From CAWIVH01 sp963839475 (GTDB lineage Bacteria; Acidobacteriota; UBA6911): 64,000 nucleotides of DNA. The notes under the pieces are model-generated. The model saw nothing but the letters and a program-made list of their open reading frames with translations, had not been told where the DNA came from and did no database searches. The stretch spans positions 496,001 through 560,000 of the forward strand of contig CAWIVH010000015.1 of assembly GCA_963839475.1 (NCBI GenBank), given 5' to 3'. Within the stretch, counting starts at the first letter, position 1. Every line of letters starts with the position of its first letter. The position numbers and the translations under genes are program-made. Below are positions 7,934 to 16,700 of the stretch, one piece after another.

Positions 7934-10711
7934 TCAGTTTACGGCTGCGACGGAACTTCCCCCACCCTTCTCATCCCTTGCGGCTGGAACTTCATAGTGG
8001 CCTTTTACTTTGCGGACGACCATCGTTATTACGTTTCCCTCGGTTTGAGGGCGGTAATAAATATGGATGTATGCCCCTTTTTCGAATTCCGGCTCGCCTT
8101 TAATAGTTGCTTTGCGCAACAGGAAATCCTGGGTCCCCATTTTTGTCTGCACGGTGATACGGTCCTCCGTCATGGCGACAACGTGCCCGTAAAAGTCGAA
8201 TATTTTCGATGGCTTTTCAGCCGTCTTGGTATTGGACTCAGTTTTGGTCCATGCCGGGCCGGCCGAGGCATTCTCGGATGGCGCTGTGAGGTCAAAGTTA
8301 ACAAAAGCACTCACCGTGAAACCCAGGTAGTTGACGTCCGTGGTTAATTGCTCCCCGTCAAAGTAGTTGTACTCCCGCCGCCAGACATTGGCATGGTTGT
8401 AGACGTTGAATATGGAAACTCCCATTTTGGCTTTGTTGGCTTCTCCGCGATAAAAGTCCCATGTGGCGGACAGATCGAGGCGGTGATAATCAGGCAGTCG
8501 AGCCCCGTTTTTAGCGCCGTAAACCGGCCGGGTGATAGTGCGTCCGTTAGGAAGCGTATCTTCTTCGTATCCAGTGGGGATGGTAATCGGCTTCCCGGTA
8601 GCAAACACCCAGTTGCCGGAAAAAGTAAATGCTTTCCAGCGATAACTGTCCACCAGTTTGAATTCATGCGTGGAGTCATGCGAAGCAAGGTAAGACGTCT
8701 CGGAGTATTTCGGGAAATTGTACAGTACTTGTCCCAGCGTATATGTGACCCAGCCGGTGTTATCGCCAAACTTTTTCTGAGCCAGGAACTCGACCCCTTG
8801 GGCTTTGCCAGAGCCTTGGTAATAAAGACTGTTGAAGTCGATGCTTGGGGGTTCGCCACCCGGGTCCGGAGGACGAAACTCGCCGCGGCGCAATGAAGCG
8901 AATTCTACCAGGCCATCCAGGTTTTTCCGGTAGCCCTCCACGTCGAACAGAAACTGATTGTTTTCATAGCTGGCACCGCCGATATAATGATTGGCCCGGC
9001 TGACGGGGATGGTTGCGTTATCTGCGAGCGTCCACACATCCTGGTCCCCTGTGAAGGGGTTTTCCCGCACCACGTCGCTGATGAACTGGTGGTAGGTGCC
9101 GCCTGCGGCTTTTATCCTCAGTTTATTGGAAGCGTGGTAGATCGCGCCGAGTCGAGGCTCCAGGTAAAACTCCTTGGTGCGTCCGAATCTTGCAGCCCGA
9201 ATGCCAGGGGTGATCTCCAGTTTGGAAAAGGGCTGATACCGGTCCTGCAGATAGAATGCTTCCTGAACGCTTGTGCCTTCGCGAATCTCCTTGCCCAGAT
9301 CCGCGTTGAAAATATAGTCATACTTAACCTGGTTCCGGACCGCCTCCGCCCCAAACTCCACAAAATTGTGCTGGCCAAGGACCCAGCTGTTCGTCAGCCA
9401 GACGGTTTGGTCGTTCACGCGGTTGTTTTCATAAGTTGTATTGTCGAAAGCCCGGCTTGCACCGGATGTGTTGTTTTTCGAGCTGATGTTGGAGTAACGG
9501 TTGGCGTTTTTAAAATAGTGGGATATCGCGAGGGTCAGATTCGAGGTAAAGGAATCAGACCAGTTCCGTTTCCAGTTGAAGCTTGCTCCGCCATTCCCCC
9601 AATGGGACAGGTCAACGATCTCGCCGCTCAAAGCGCGGTCTTGATTGGCTCCAAAGGAGGGAAGGTCCAGTTTCCTCGAGTTGTCGAAATTGTCGGTTCC
9701 GAAGTAGAGACTAAGGGTGAGGTTATCCTTGGATGATGCTGCGTAGGTTGCGCGGGCATTGACGTCGTAAAACGAGCTCGTCGGCTCCGACGATATCTGG
9801 CTGGGGCCCCTCCCGCCTGGACCCGAGGTTGTGGTGTAGTTGTCGCGGATCCTGGAGCTCAAAGGGCTGGGATAGGATCTCCTTGCTGCAATCATGAAGG
9901 TTCCTTTTTTCCCCAGCGGGCCGTCTACGTATCCGTTCACACTCAGCAGGCTGAATCCACCCCCGTATTTGATTGCTTTCTTGTCTCCGCTCTTCCCGAT
10001 GAGATCGACCACGCTGGAAATCCTGCTGCCGTATTTAGAGTCGAATCCCCCTTTAAGAATGGTTATGTTATCCACGGCGTTGGCATTGAAAGCGCTGAAG
10101 ATGCCGAAGAAATGGTCCACTTTATAGACGGTAAAACCATCGAATAAGACCAGGTTCTGGTCGGGGGTGCCGCCCCGGACATAGAGGCCTGCGGATGATT
10201 CCATGCTGGCGCTGACTCCCGGCATTAATTGTAGTGAGCGAAAAATATCCTTTTCCCCGAGGCTTGGTAAGGAGGCGATCTGGCTTGGAACCACTGAGAC
10301 GACTCCGATCATGTCCGAAGCGTTCATCAGCTTGGGAATGTCTTGTTCCACGACTACCGAGTATTCCCGGTTCTCGAGTTCCAGCACGATTTCAACTTTC
10401 GATGACTGCCCGGACTGGATGAAAACGGGGACTTCCTTCTTAGCAAACCCTGGCAGCGTCGCAATCAGGGTGATTTGGCCTGCCGGCAGGCCTTTGAGGA
10501 TGAAATAGCCGGTGTTGTCGGTAGTGGCGGAAGCTTGTGTGCCCTGCGCCACCACGAGGACGCCGGGGAGCACTCCCCCGGTCGAATCCTTGACAGTTCC
10601 ACTCACCTCGAAACTGCCGCCGGCTGCTTGCGGTTTAGGATCCTGCGCCGGTGCTGCCGGCGCGAGAGCCAATAAACTCCAAACGATCACGATAACGGTT
10701 TTGCAGTTCAT
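7934..10711 (-). CDS. TonB-dependent receptor with carboxypeptidase-regulatory N-domain and a C-terminal extension
   Basis: A 925-residue outer-membrane receptor. Signal peptide about 1-22 (ends APAQ). A carboxypeptidase-regulatory-like beta-sandwich (GTVKDSTGGVLPGVLVVAQG) spans about 33-112. A plug domain follows (LPSLGEKDIFRSLQLMPGV; GLYVRGGTPDQNLVLFDG), then a beta barrel to about residue 830, where YLGFTVSAFVNFDL looks like the last strand. About 95 further residues follow: a linker and a compact beta-rich segment (FYGHVVAMTEDRITVQTK... GAYIHIYYRPQ), reminiscent of small OB/DUF5666-like domains. Receptors normally end at the last strand, so this extension is unusual and should lie on the periplasmic side. 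A GAGG ribosome site precedes the start. A histidine kinase/response regulator pair is divergent across a 255-bp gap. The ligand is unknown. Confidence 0.9.
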   Translation of the reverse strand: MNCKTVIVIVWSLLALAPAAPAQDPKPQAAGGSFEVSGTVKDSTGGVLPGVLVVAQGTQASATTDNTGYFILKGLPAGQITLIATLPGFAKKEVPVFIQSGQSSKVEIVLELENREYSVVVEQDIPKLMNASDMIGVVSVVPSQIASLPSLGEKDIFRSLQLMPGVSASMESSAGLYVRGGTPDQNLVLFDGFTVYKVDHFFGIFSAFNANAVDNITILKGGFDSKYGSRISSVVDLIGKSGDKKAIKYGGGFSLLSVNGYVDGPLGKKGTFMIAARRSYPSPLSSRIRDNYTTTSGPGGRGPSQISSEPTSSFYDVNARATYAASSKDNLTLSLYFGTDNFDNSRKLDLPSFGANQDRALSGEIVDLSHWGNGGASFNWKRNWSDSFTSNLTLAISHYFKNANRYSNISSKNNTSGASRAFDNTTYENNRVNDQTVWLTNSWVLGQHNFVEFGAEAVRNQVKYDYIFNADLGKEIREGTSVQEAFYLQDRYQPFSKLEITPGIRAARFGRTKEFYLEPRLGAIYHASNKLRIKAAGGTYHQFISDVVRENPFTGDQDVWTLADNATIPVSRANHYIGGASYENNQFLFDVEGYRKNLDGLVEFASLRRGEFRPPDPGGEPPSIDFNSLYYQGSGKAQGVEFLAQKKFGDNTGWVTYTLGQVLYNFPKYSETSYLASHDSTHEFKLVDSYRWKAFTFSGNWVFATGKPITIPTGYEEDTLPNGRTITRPVYGAKNGARLPDYHRLDLSATWDFYRGEANKAKMGVSIFNVYNHANVWRREYNYFDGEQLTTDVNYLGFTVSAFVNFDLTAPSENASAGPAWTKTESNTKTAEKPSKIFDFYGHVVAMTEDRITVQTKMGTQDFLLRKATIKGEPEFEKGAYIHIYYRPQTEGNVITMVVRKVKGHYEVPAARDEKGGGSSVAAVN

Positions 10712-10849
10712 GGTATCAAACCTCGAATCAGGAGGCAGAAAGATTCCAATCCTGATAGATGGGCAATTTTCAATCTCTTATTTCCGGCTGCCGATGACAA
10801 TATTCGCAGGCGCCTCATGAAAGGGTACGTCCGAGCGGAATCCGCCGAG

Positions 10850-10886
10850 GTTAAATGGATGTTAAAAGATTGTTAAGGATGTAAAA
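10850..10886. promoter_or_regulatory. Three GTTAA direct repeats at 11-bp spacing, candidate OmpR-family operator
   Basis: GTTAAA (10850), GTTAAA (10861) and GTTAAG (10872) repeat exactly every 11 bp, followed by GTAAAA at 10881. Direct repeats one helical turn apart are the known signature of OmpR/PhoB-family regulators, and the first two resemble the Proteobacterial ArcA box. They sit between the divergent receptor (7934-10711) and kinase (10967) genes, so the response regulator at 12847 is the obvious candidate ligand. That link is an inference. Confidence 0.6.
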
Positions 10887-10966
10887 AACACAGCGCTTCT
10901 TCCCGCAGTGTAAATCGAGCAGGTATACTTGGGTGTTTTGCGGGAATACATTCAGCCGGCGGAGCC

Positions 10967-12850
10967 ATGAAATCCCTCGATAAACATTCGGCCTTCACGA
11001 TTGTCCTTGTATCGCTCCTGCTATGCCTCCTGCTCGTGCTCGCCGGCCTGCAGTATTGGTGGCTGGAACAGCTCAGCGAGGCAGACGAGGAACAGATGCG
11101 GAGCATTCTGAAGGCCTCGGCGGATAGATTCAGCATCGATTTAGACCGCGAACTGAGCGGGATATATTCCTGTTTCCTTCCTTACCGTGGGCCGATCGGG
11201 ATTACACAAGACGATTACTTCGCTGAAAGGTACATACGCTGGGCATCGACGGCCCCCTACCCGGGTATGGTGAAGGACATCTACCGGATGGAGGGAAGCC
11301 AGGTTCAAAATGGCGTTATTCTCAAGCTGGACCATCGGAGCCGGCGCTTCGAACCTTCGGGTATCCCGGTTGAGTTGGCGAAGCTGGAGCGCGAACTCAG
11401 GGACACCACTGCGAGGTTCCAGGAACCTCCTTCCCGAAGAGAGCCTGATGCTATGCCGCCCGGCGACCGCGGCCGAAATCCCAGAATTCAGACCGTGCGG
11501 GCCAAGCCTCTGTCACTGGTCATTCCGGTTTTCAGTCCGCCTGAATTTCACAGCGGCGGGGTGATTTCTATCCGTGCAGCTCCAGGCTTCGTTGTCGCGG
11601 TGCTGGACTCGGCCTATATTCGCGAAACGGTTCTGCCTGCACTTGCGAGCCGGCATTTTCCGGAGGGGAGCAAATTTAACTATCAGATCACGATCCTCTC
11701 ACGGGATACACCAGGTGAAAACGTATTTGCCACAGCGTCGACGGATAAAAGCCCAGCGCTCCCTGCTTTGTCGGATGCTGATCTCACGATCGGTTTGTTC
11801 GGAGTGCGGATGAGCGGCGAGCCCCCGGCCATGCCTGACAGGATGCCGGGAGAAGGAACAGGATTTCGCCCTGGCTCTGCGACGCCAGACGATAGCCCCG
11901 GCCGGGGCGGGTTTGCTCCTCGCCCCTTCGAGAAAGGGGCCGGGCCGGAAATGTTGGGAGGCAGGCCCTTTGCCGGAAATGAAGGTTTATGGTTGATGCT
12001 CATCCGTCATCGGGAGGGGTCTCTATCCGCAGTGGTCACCAAAACCCGCTATCGCAACCTGGGTCTCAGTTTCGGCATCCTGCTTGTGCTGGGCGCCAGC
12101 GTCGCCATGATCATCGCCCTAAGCCGGCGAGCGCGTAGGCTTGCGAACCAACAGATGGAATTTGTGGCGGGTGTGAGTCACGAGCTGCGAACCCCGGTGG
12201 CGGTGATTTGTTCTGCAGGCGAAAACCTGGCGGACGGGGTGATCCTCGAAACTTCTCAGGTAACGCATTATGGCAAACTAATACGGGACGAAGGGCGGCG
12301 CCTTGCCGCCATGATCGAGCAAGTTCTGGATTTTGCGTCGGCCCGGGGCAATCGTTTGCCAGGAGCGGATCAGAAGCTCGCTGTTGAAGAGATGCTAGCG
12401 GGAATCCTTCGAGCCTGCCGGCCAGAAATCGAAGCCGCCGGCTTCGATCTCCAACAGGATTTCCAGCCCGGCCTTCCGCCGGTGAAAGGAAACGAGGCTG
12501 CGCTTTCCCGCGCCATTCAAAACCTGCTCAGCAATGCGATGAAATATAGCGGGCCGTCCCGCTGGATCCGGCTTTCGGCAGACCAACACTCCGGAAGGAG
12601 GGGGCGGGAAATCAGGATCACCGTCGAGGATCGCGGCATGGGAGTCGCTCCAAAGGATTTGCCGTACATATTCGAGCCGTTTTTCCGCGGCAGCGAAGCG
12701 GCAGGGGCACAGATCCGCGGCAACGGCTTGGGTTTGGCCATTGTGCGCAGCATCGTTGATGCCCATGGGGGAAAAGTGACCGTGGATTCGGCTCCGGGCC
12801 GCGGGAGCCGATTTTCCATTCATCTACCTGCGGCTCCCGAGGAATCATGA
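10967..12850 (+). CDS. Sensor histidine kinase
   Basis: A 627-residue inner-membrane kinase. TM1 lies at about residues 9-30, a large periplasmic sensor runs to about 355, and TM2 at about 362-384 is followed within a few residues by the dimerisation domain, leaving no room for a HAMP domain. The phospho-accepting histidine is His405 in VSHELRTP. The ATPase domain shows the N box (NLLSNAMKYS), EDRGMGV, YIFEPFF and GNGLGLAI. The sensor is not a recognised domain; its last part (about 265-345) is very rich in Pro and Gly, as is a shorter stretch near 150. A GGCGGAG ribosome site precedes the ATG. The gene overlaps the response regulator by 4 bp (ATGA), so the two are translationally coupled. 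Confidence 0.93.
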   Translation: MKSLDKHSAFTIVLVSLLLCLLLVLAGLQYWWLEQLSEADEEQMRSILKASADRFSIDLDRELSGIYSCFLPYRGPIGITQDDYFAERYIRWASTAPYPGMVKDIYRMEGSQVQNGVILKLDHRSRRFEPSGIPVELAKLERELRDTTARFQEPPSRREPDAMPPGDRGRNPRIQTVRAKPLSLVIPVFSPPEFHSGGVISIRAAPGFVVAVLDSAYIRETVLPALASRHFPEGSKFNYQITILSRDTPGENVFATASTDKSPALPALSDADLTIGLFGVRMSGEPPAMPDRMPGEGTGFRPGSATPDDSPGRGGFAPRPFEKGAGPEMLGGRPFAGNEGLWLMLIRHREGSLSAVVTKTRYRNLGLSFGILLVLGASVAMIIALSRRARRLANQQMEFVAGVSHELRTPVAVICSAGENLADGVILETSQVTHYGKLIRDEGRRLAAMIEQVLDFASARGNRLPGADQKLAVEEMLAGILRACRPEIEAAGFDLQQDFQPGLPPVKGNEAALSRAIQNLLSNAMKYSGPSRWIRLSADQHSGRRGREIRITVEDRGMGVAPKDLPYIFEPFFRGSEAAGAQIRGNGLGLAIVRSIVDAHGGKVTVDSAPGRGSRFSIHLPAAPEES

Positions 12851-13533
12851 GAAAGAGGATTCTTCTGGTTGAAGACGAACCCGGGTTGGCGCTGACCTTG
12901 ACCGACCGTCTCGCCGCCGAAGGTTATGCTGTCGAAACCGCCCAGGACGGCGAAGCAGGATATCAGCGTGCTGCCAACGAAGGCTTCGACCTCATCCTCC
13001 TGGACGTCATGCTGCCGCTGAAAAGCGGGTTTGATATATGCCGCGATCTCCGGCAGGATGGCATCGACGTGCCCATATTGATGCTTACGGCACGGGGGCA
13101 GGTCCTGGACAGGGTGCTGGGGTTGAAACTGGGGAGCGATGACTATCTGGTCAAGCCCTTCGAAATGATCGAATTGTTGGCCCGGATCGAAGCCTTGCTG
13201 CGGCGCGCCCCCATGACCGGGCCGGCCAAAATGGATAGCTATCAATTTGAGGACATTAAGGTTGATCTCCGGCGGGCGGAGGTTTTTCGAGCCGGGAATC
13301 CCGTGGAATTGTCCGCTCGCGAATTCTATCTCCTGCGATACTTTATCGACAACCGCGACACGGTCCTTTCCCGCGAGGAGCTGCTGGAAAAGGTCTGGGG
13401 CTACGACACCACTCCCCAAACCCGGACGGTGGATGTGCATGTGGCATGGCTGCGCCAGAAACTGGAGCCAAATCCCAAGCATCCGTGCCTTATCCTGACC
13501 GTTCACGGAATGGGCTATAAATTCGTCGGATAG
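12847..13533 (+). CDS. OmpR/PhoB-family response regulator
   Basis: A 228-residue regulator. The receiver domain (about 1-120) has the acidic pair at ED, the phospho-acceptor Asp53 in LLDVMLP, the Thr in MLTARG and the Lys in YLVKPFE. A winged-helix DNA-binding domain follows (about 130-226; LSAREFYLLRYF, VWGYD, RTVDVHVAWLRQKLE, HGMGYKFV). It starts inside the stop codon of the kinase gene (ATGA overlap), which makes the two a cognate pair. Its most likely targets are its own operon and the divergent TonB-dependent receptor, through the GTTAA repeats at 10850-10886; this is an inference from position and spacing. Confidence 0.95.
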   Translation: MRKRILLVEDEPGLALTLTDRLAAEGYAVETAQDGEAGYQRAANEGFDLILLDVMLPLKSGFDICRDLRQDGIDVPILMLTARGQVLDRVLGLKLGSDDYLVKPFEMIELLARIEALLRRAPMTGPAKMDSYQFEDIKVDLRRAEVFRAGNPVELSAREFYLLRYFIDNRDTVLSREELLEKVWGYDTTPQTRTVDVHVAWLRQKLEPNPKHPCLILTVHGMGYKFVG

Positions 13534-13755
13534 GGGAAAATTGACTCGACCCCTTAAGCCTTCGAAGACCGCAAGGGTTATATCAAAATGCCTTCGGCGC
13601 GGACCCCGTATGGTGTATTATAAAGGTTTTCATTTTATGGAATTTTAATAGATTTGTGTGTCCCATGAGGATCCAGTCGACGTATTAGAAAAGTTGATAG
13701 ATGCGAAATCGCTTGAGGCTGGTTCCGGGTGCTGATTTTATCGGGAAGGAATAAA

Positions 13756-16700
13756 ATGCTGGTACGAGGTATGAAGCGAGCTTACCCTTGCGTTCTGGTC
13801 ATCGGTCTGCTGATTGCAGGGATCATCCCCGAAGCGCGCAGTCAAAAGCGCGTCTATAACCGGGTGGAGCCCAACCTGGATGCCGTCAACAGGACCGCCG
13901 AGATCTATAGCCCTTCCACCGGTACGTTTTCTACGGTGTCGGGCACCATGGCGGTTGCGAGACTGGGGCACACGACCACCTTTCTTCTGGATGGCACTGT
14001 GCTGCTCACGGGCGGATTCAATGGCACCCATCTGAGCTCAGCTGAGATTTTTCATCCCTCCGATGGTTCTTTCGGCGCTACCTCGCCGATGAATAATGCG
14101 CGCCGGGGTCATACCGCGACGCGGCTCCAGAGCGGGCAGGTATTCATTGCAGGCGGTTTCAATGGCTACCTGTACCTCACTGCCACGGAATCTTTCAATC
14201 CTTCAGGGGCGGCTTTTTCAGTTTCTTCCGCAAGCCTGCTCAGCGGCCGTGCCTACCACACGGCCACGCTCCTCAACGACGGCAAAGTCCTGATTACGGG
14301 TGGTTTCAACGGCTCCAGCTACCTTTTGAGCGCTGAGCTCTTCGATCCTTCGGCCGGAACGATCGTTGCTACGACAGGCACCATGAGTACCGGCCGCGCC
14401 ACCCATACCGCCACCCTGCTCTCCGACGGCAAGGTTCTGATCGCCGGAGGGTACAACAGCGAGGGCATTCTCAAGACTGCCGAAATATACGATCCGTCCA
14501 CGGGCAAGTTCACCAACACCACCGGTTCTATGACAGGGCCGAGGCGCGAACATACCGCGACCTTATTGACCGATGGGAAGGTTTTGCTTGCCGGAGGTCT
14601 CAATACCGGAGACCTGAACACGGCGGAAATTTACAATGCGACCTCCGGAAGCTTCACCGCCACTACGGGGGCGATGACCGTGGCGCGCGAAGGTCATTCG
14701 GCTTCGCTTCTGCCAGACGGCAAGGTCTTAATTGCCGGCGGTTATAACGGGTCCATCCTGAGTTCGGCCGAGGTTTTCGACCCTGCATCCGGCAATTTCA
14801 CGGCCCGGCCCACGGGCATGTCGACGCCCCGCCAGCTGGCCGGAGTTGCCACGCTCTCGGATGGAAGGGTACTGCTGACCGGCGGGCAGAAGTCCAAGCT
14901 GCTAACCTTCGACGTCAACGCCGATCCGACGGACAACGTCTCCACGAACATCATCTTTTCCGCGGATTCCAAAACCGGTTGGATCCCCTACACCGGCTCG
15001 GGCGTAGTCGTCGTCTTTTCGCCGCAAAGCGGCGAGATCGTTAAGCGCATTGAGACCGGCGGTTACCCTGCTTTCGGGACCTTGCTGCCAGGCGGTGGCA
15101 CCATCGCTTATGTGTCAGTCCTGAGCGACAAGATTTTCCTGGTCGATACCGCTTCTCAATCCCTGCGCACCACATTCTCATTTGCCAATGCAGCTTTCGG
15201 CTACGGGAGCATAGTGACCCTCTCTCCGGACGGTGCTGTAGGATACATTTCGTCGACCGGCACCGGCGAGGTGATCAAATTCAATATTGCCGACGGGAAA
15301 GAGCTGGGCCGGCAGACAGGCCTTCAGACACCCGCACAGATAGCTGTATCTAATGATGGTACGACATTGATGGTGGTGGACACCTCGACAGAGCAGATAT
15401 CGCTGGTCGACCCCGCTACCATGAAGCAGAAAGGCTTAGTAAAGCCCGTCGAGAAACTTGCCACGGCGAACCTGACCATTTCCAGCAACGTGGTTACTGC
15501 GCCGAATGGAACCGACGCCCTGATCGCTTGCCCGTCTTCAACCGGCGGCACCGGCTTGGCCATGCTTTTCAAGATTGCGACCGGGGAAATCCTGGCCTCG
15601 CCCGAGTTAGGGACCGGCCCGGGCTATACCGCATTGACCCCGGCGAAACAATACTGGGTGGTTCTCAATGACCTGGCCCTTTCTCGAATCCCCGTCTGGG
15701 ATCCGAATTCAGTCCAGAATTTCGACACCGCCAAAGGCTCGCCGCTGAATTCGGCCAATGTGGCATTTTCGCCCGACTCCCGTTATGCCTTTTATGCATC
15801 TTCGGCCAACGACACGGTCTACCAGCACGACCTGGAGAATGGCGGCGTGATTCATGAAATTCTGGTCGGGGACGATCCGAACAAAGCAGTCGATCAACCT
15901 TCGTCGGTTGCCATGACCCCGGATGGGGTTTACCTGGCGGTTCTGGATTTCATGAGCAACCGGGTCGAAATCCTCGGAGACGTCACTAAACTGGAGGCCC
16001 CCAAGTTCCTGGTGTCAGCCGACGAATTTACCGGACTTAGCATGGTCAATCTTTCGAGCTCTCCGGCGAATCTGACCATTACGATTCTCGACAACTACGG
16101 TCAGGTCATCACTGCCGACAACCTGGTCAATCCCGCCAACATAACCCTGGGCCCGAATTCTCAATTCTCGCGGAATTTGACCGAAATTTACAATTTGGAC
16201 ACTACCAAGGAGCATGCTGGCCGCCTGCAGATTTATTCGGACAATCCGAAAGTGACAGGGTATCTGTCGATCGGGCAGATTGCCGCGACCTGGTTTGGTT
16301 ACTACCTCCGCCGGATGGATGGGGCGCCGCTTTTCCGCGGAGAACTCTACGACTGGGTCGCCCCCGAACTCTTTTCCGAGTCCGGCTGGACGGTCGCTTT
16401 GGATGTCACGAGCACAAATTACACGCAGCAGTATTTTGATGTCTCCCACTATTCGCAGGATGGATCGTTGCGTGGCCAGAAAAACAGCAACCTGTCCTAC
16501 CCGACAAACCGTCAGGAATACTTCCTCACAGATTTTTTCTCGTCCCTGGGCGGAAACAAGGTCCTTCTTGCCGGCGGCGCAGCCTCCGGTACCGCTACAA
16601 CCAGCGCTGATACGCTCGATACATCCGCTTTCACTGTCCTCTCCACGGGATCTATGGTGATTGCCCGGCAGGGACACACCGCTACCCAGGGATTGAATGG

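Noticed and set aside
12820..13506. Antisense frame across the response regulator
   Set aside because: The plus-strand response regulator is unmistakable, with a canonical ATGA overlap with the kinase.
13534..13755. Possible small RNA or tRNA in the AT-rich gap after the response regulator
   Set aside because: No cloverleaf or conserved loop sequences could be formed; the stretch only looks like promoter-type AT-rich DNA.
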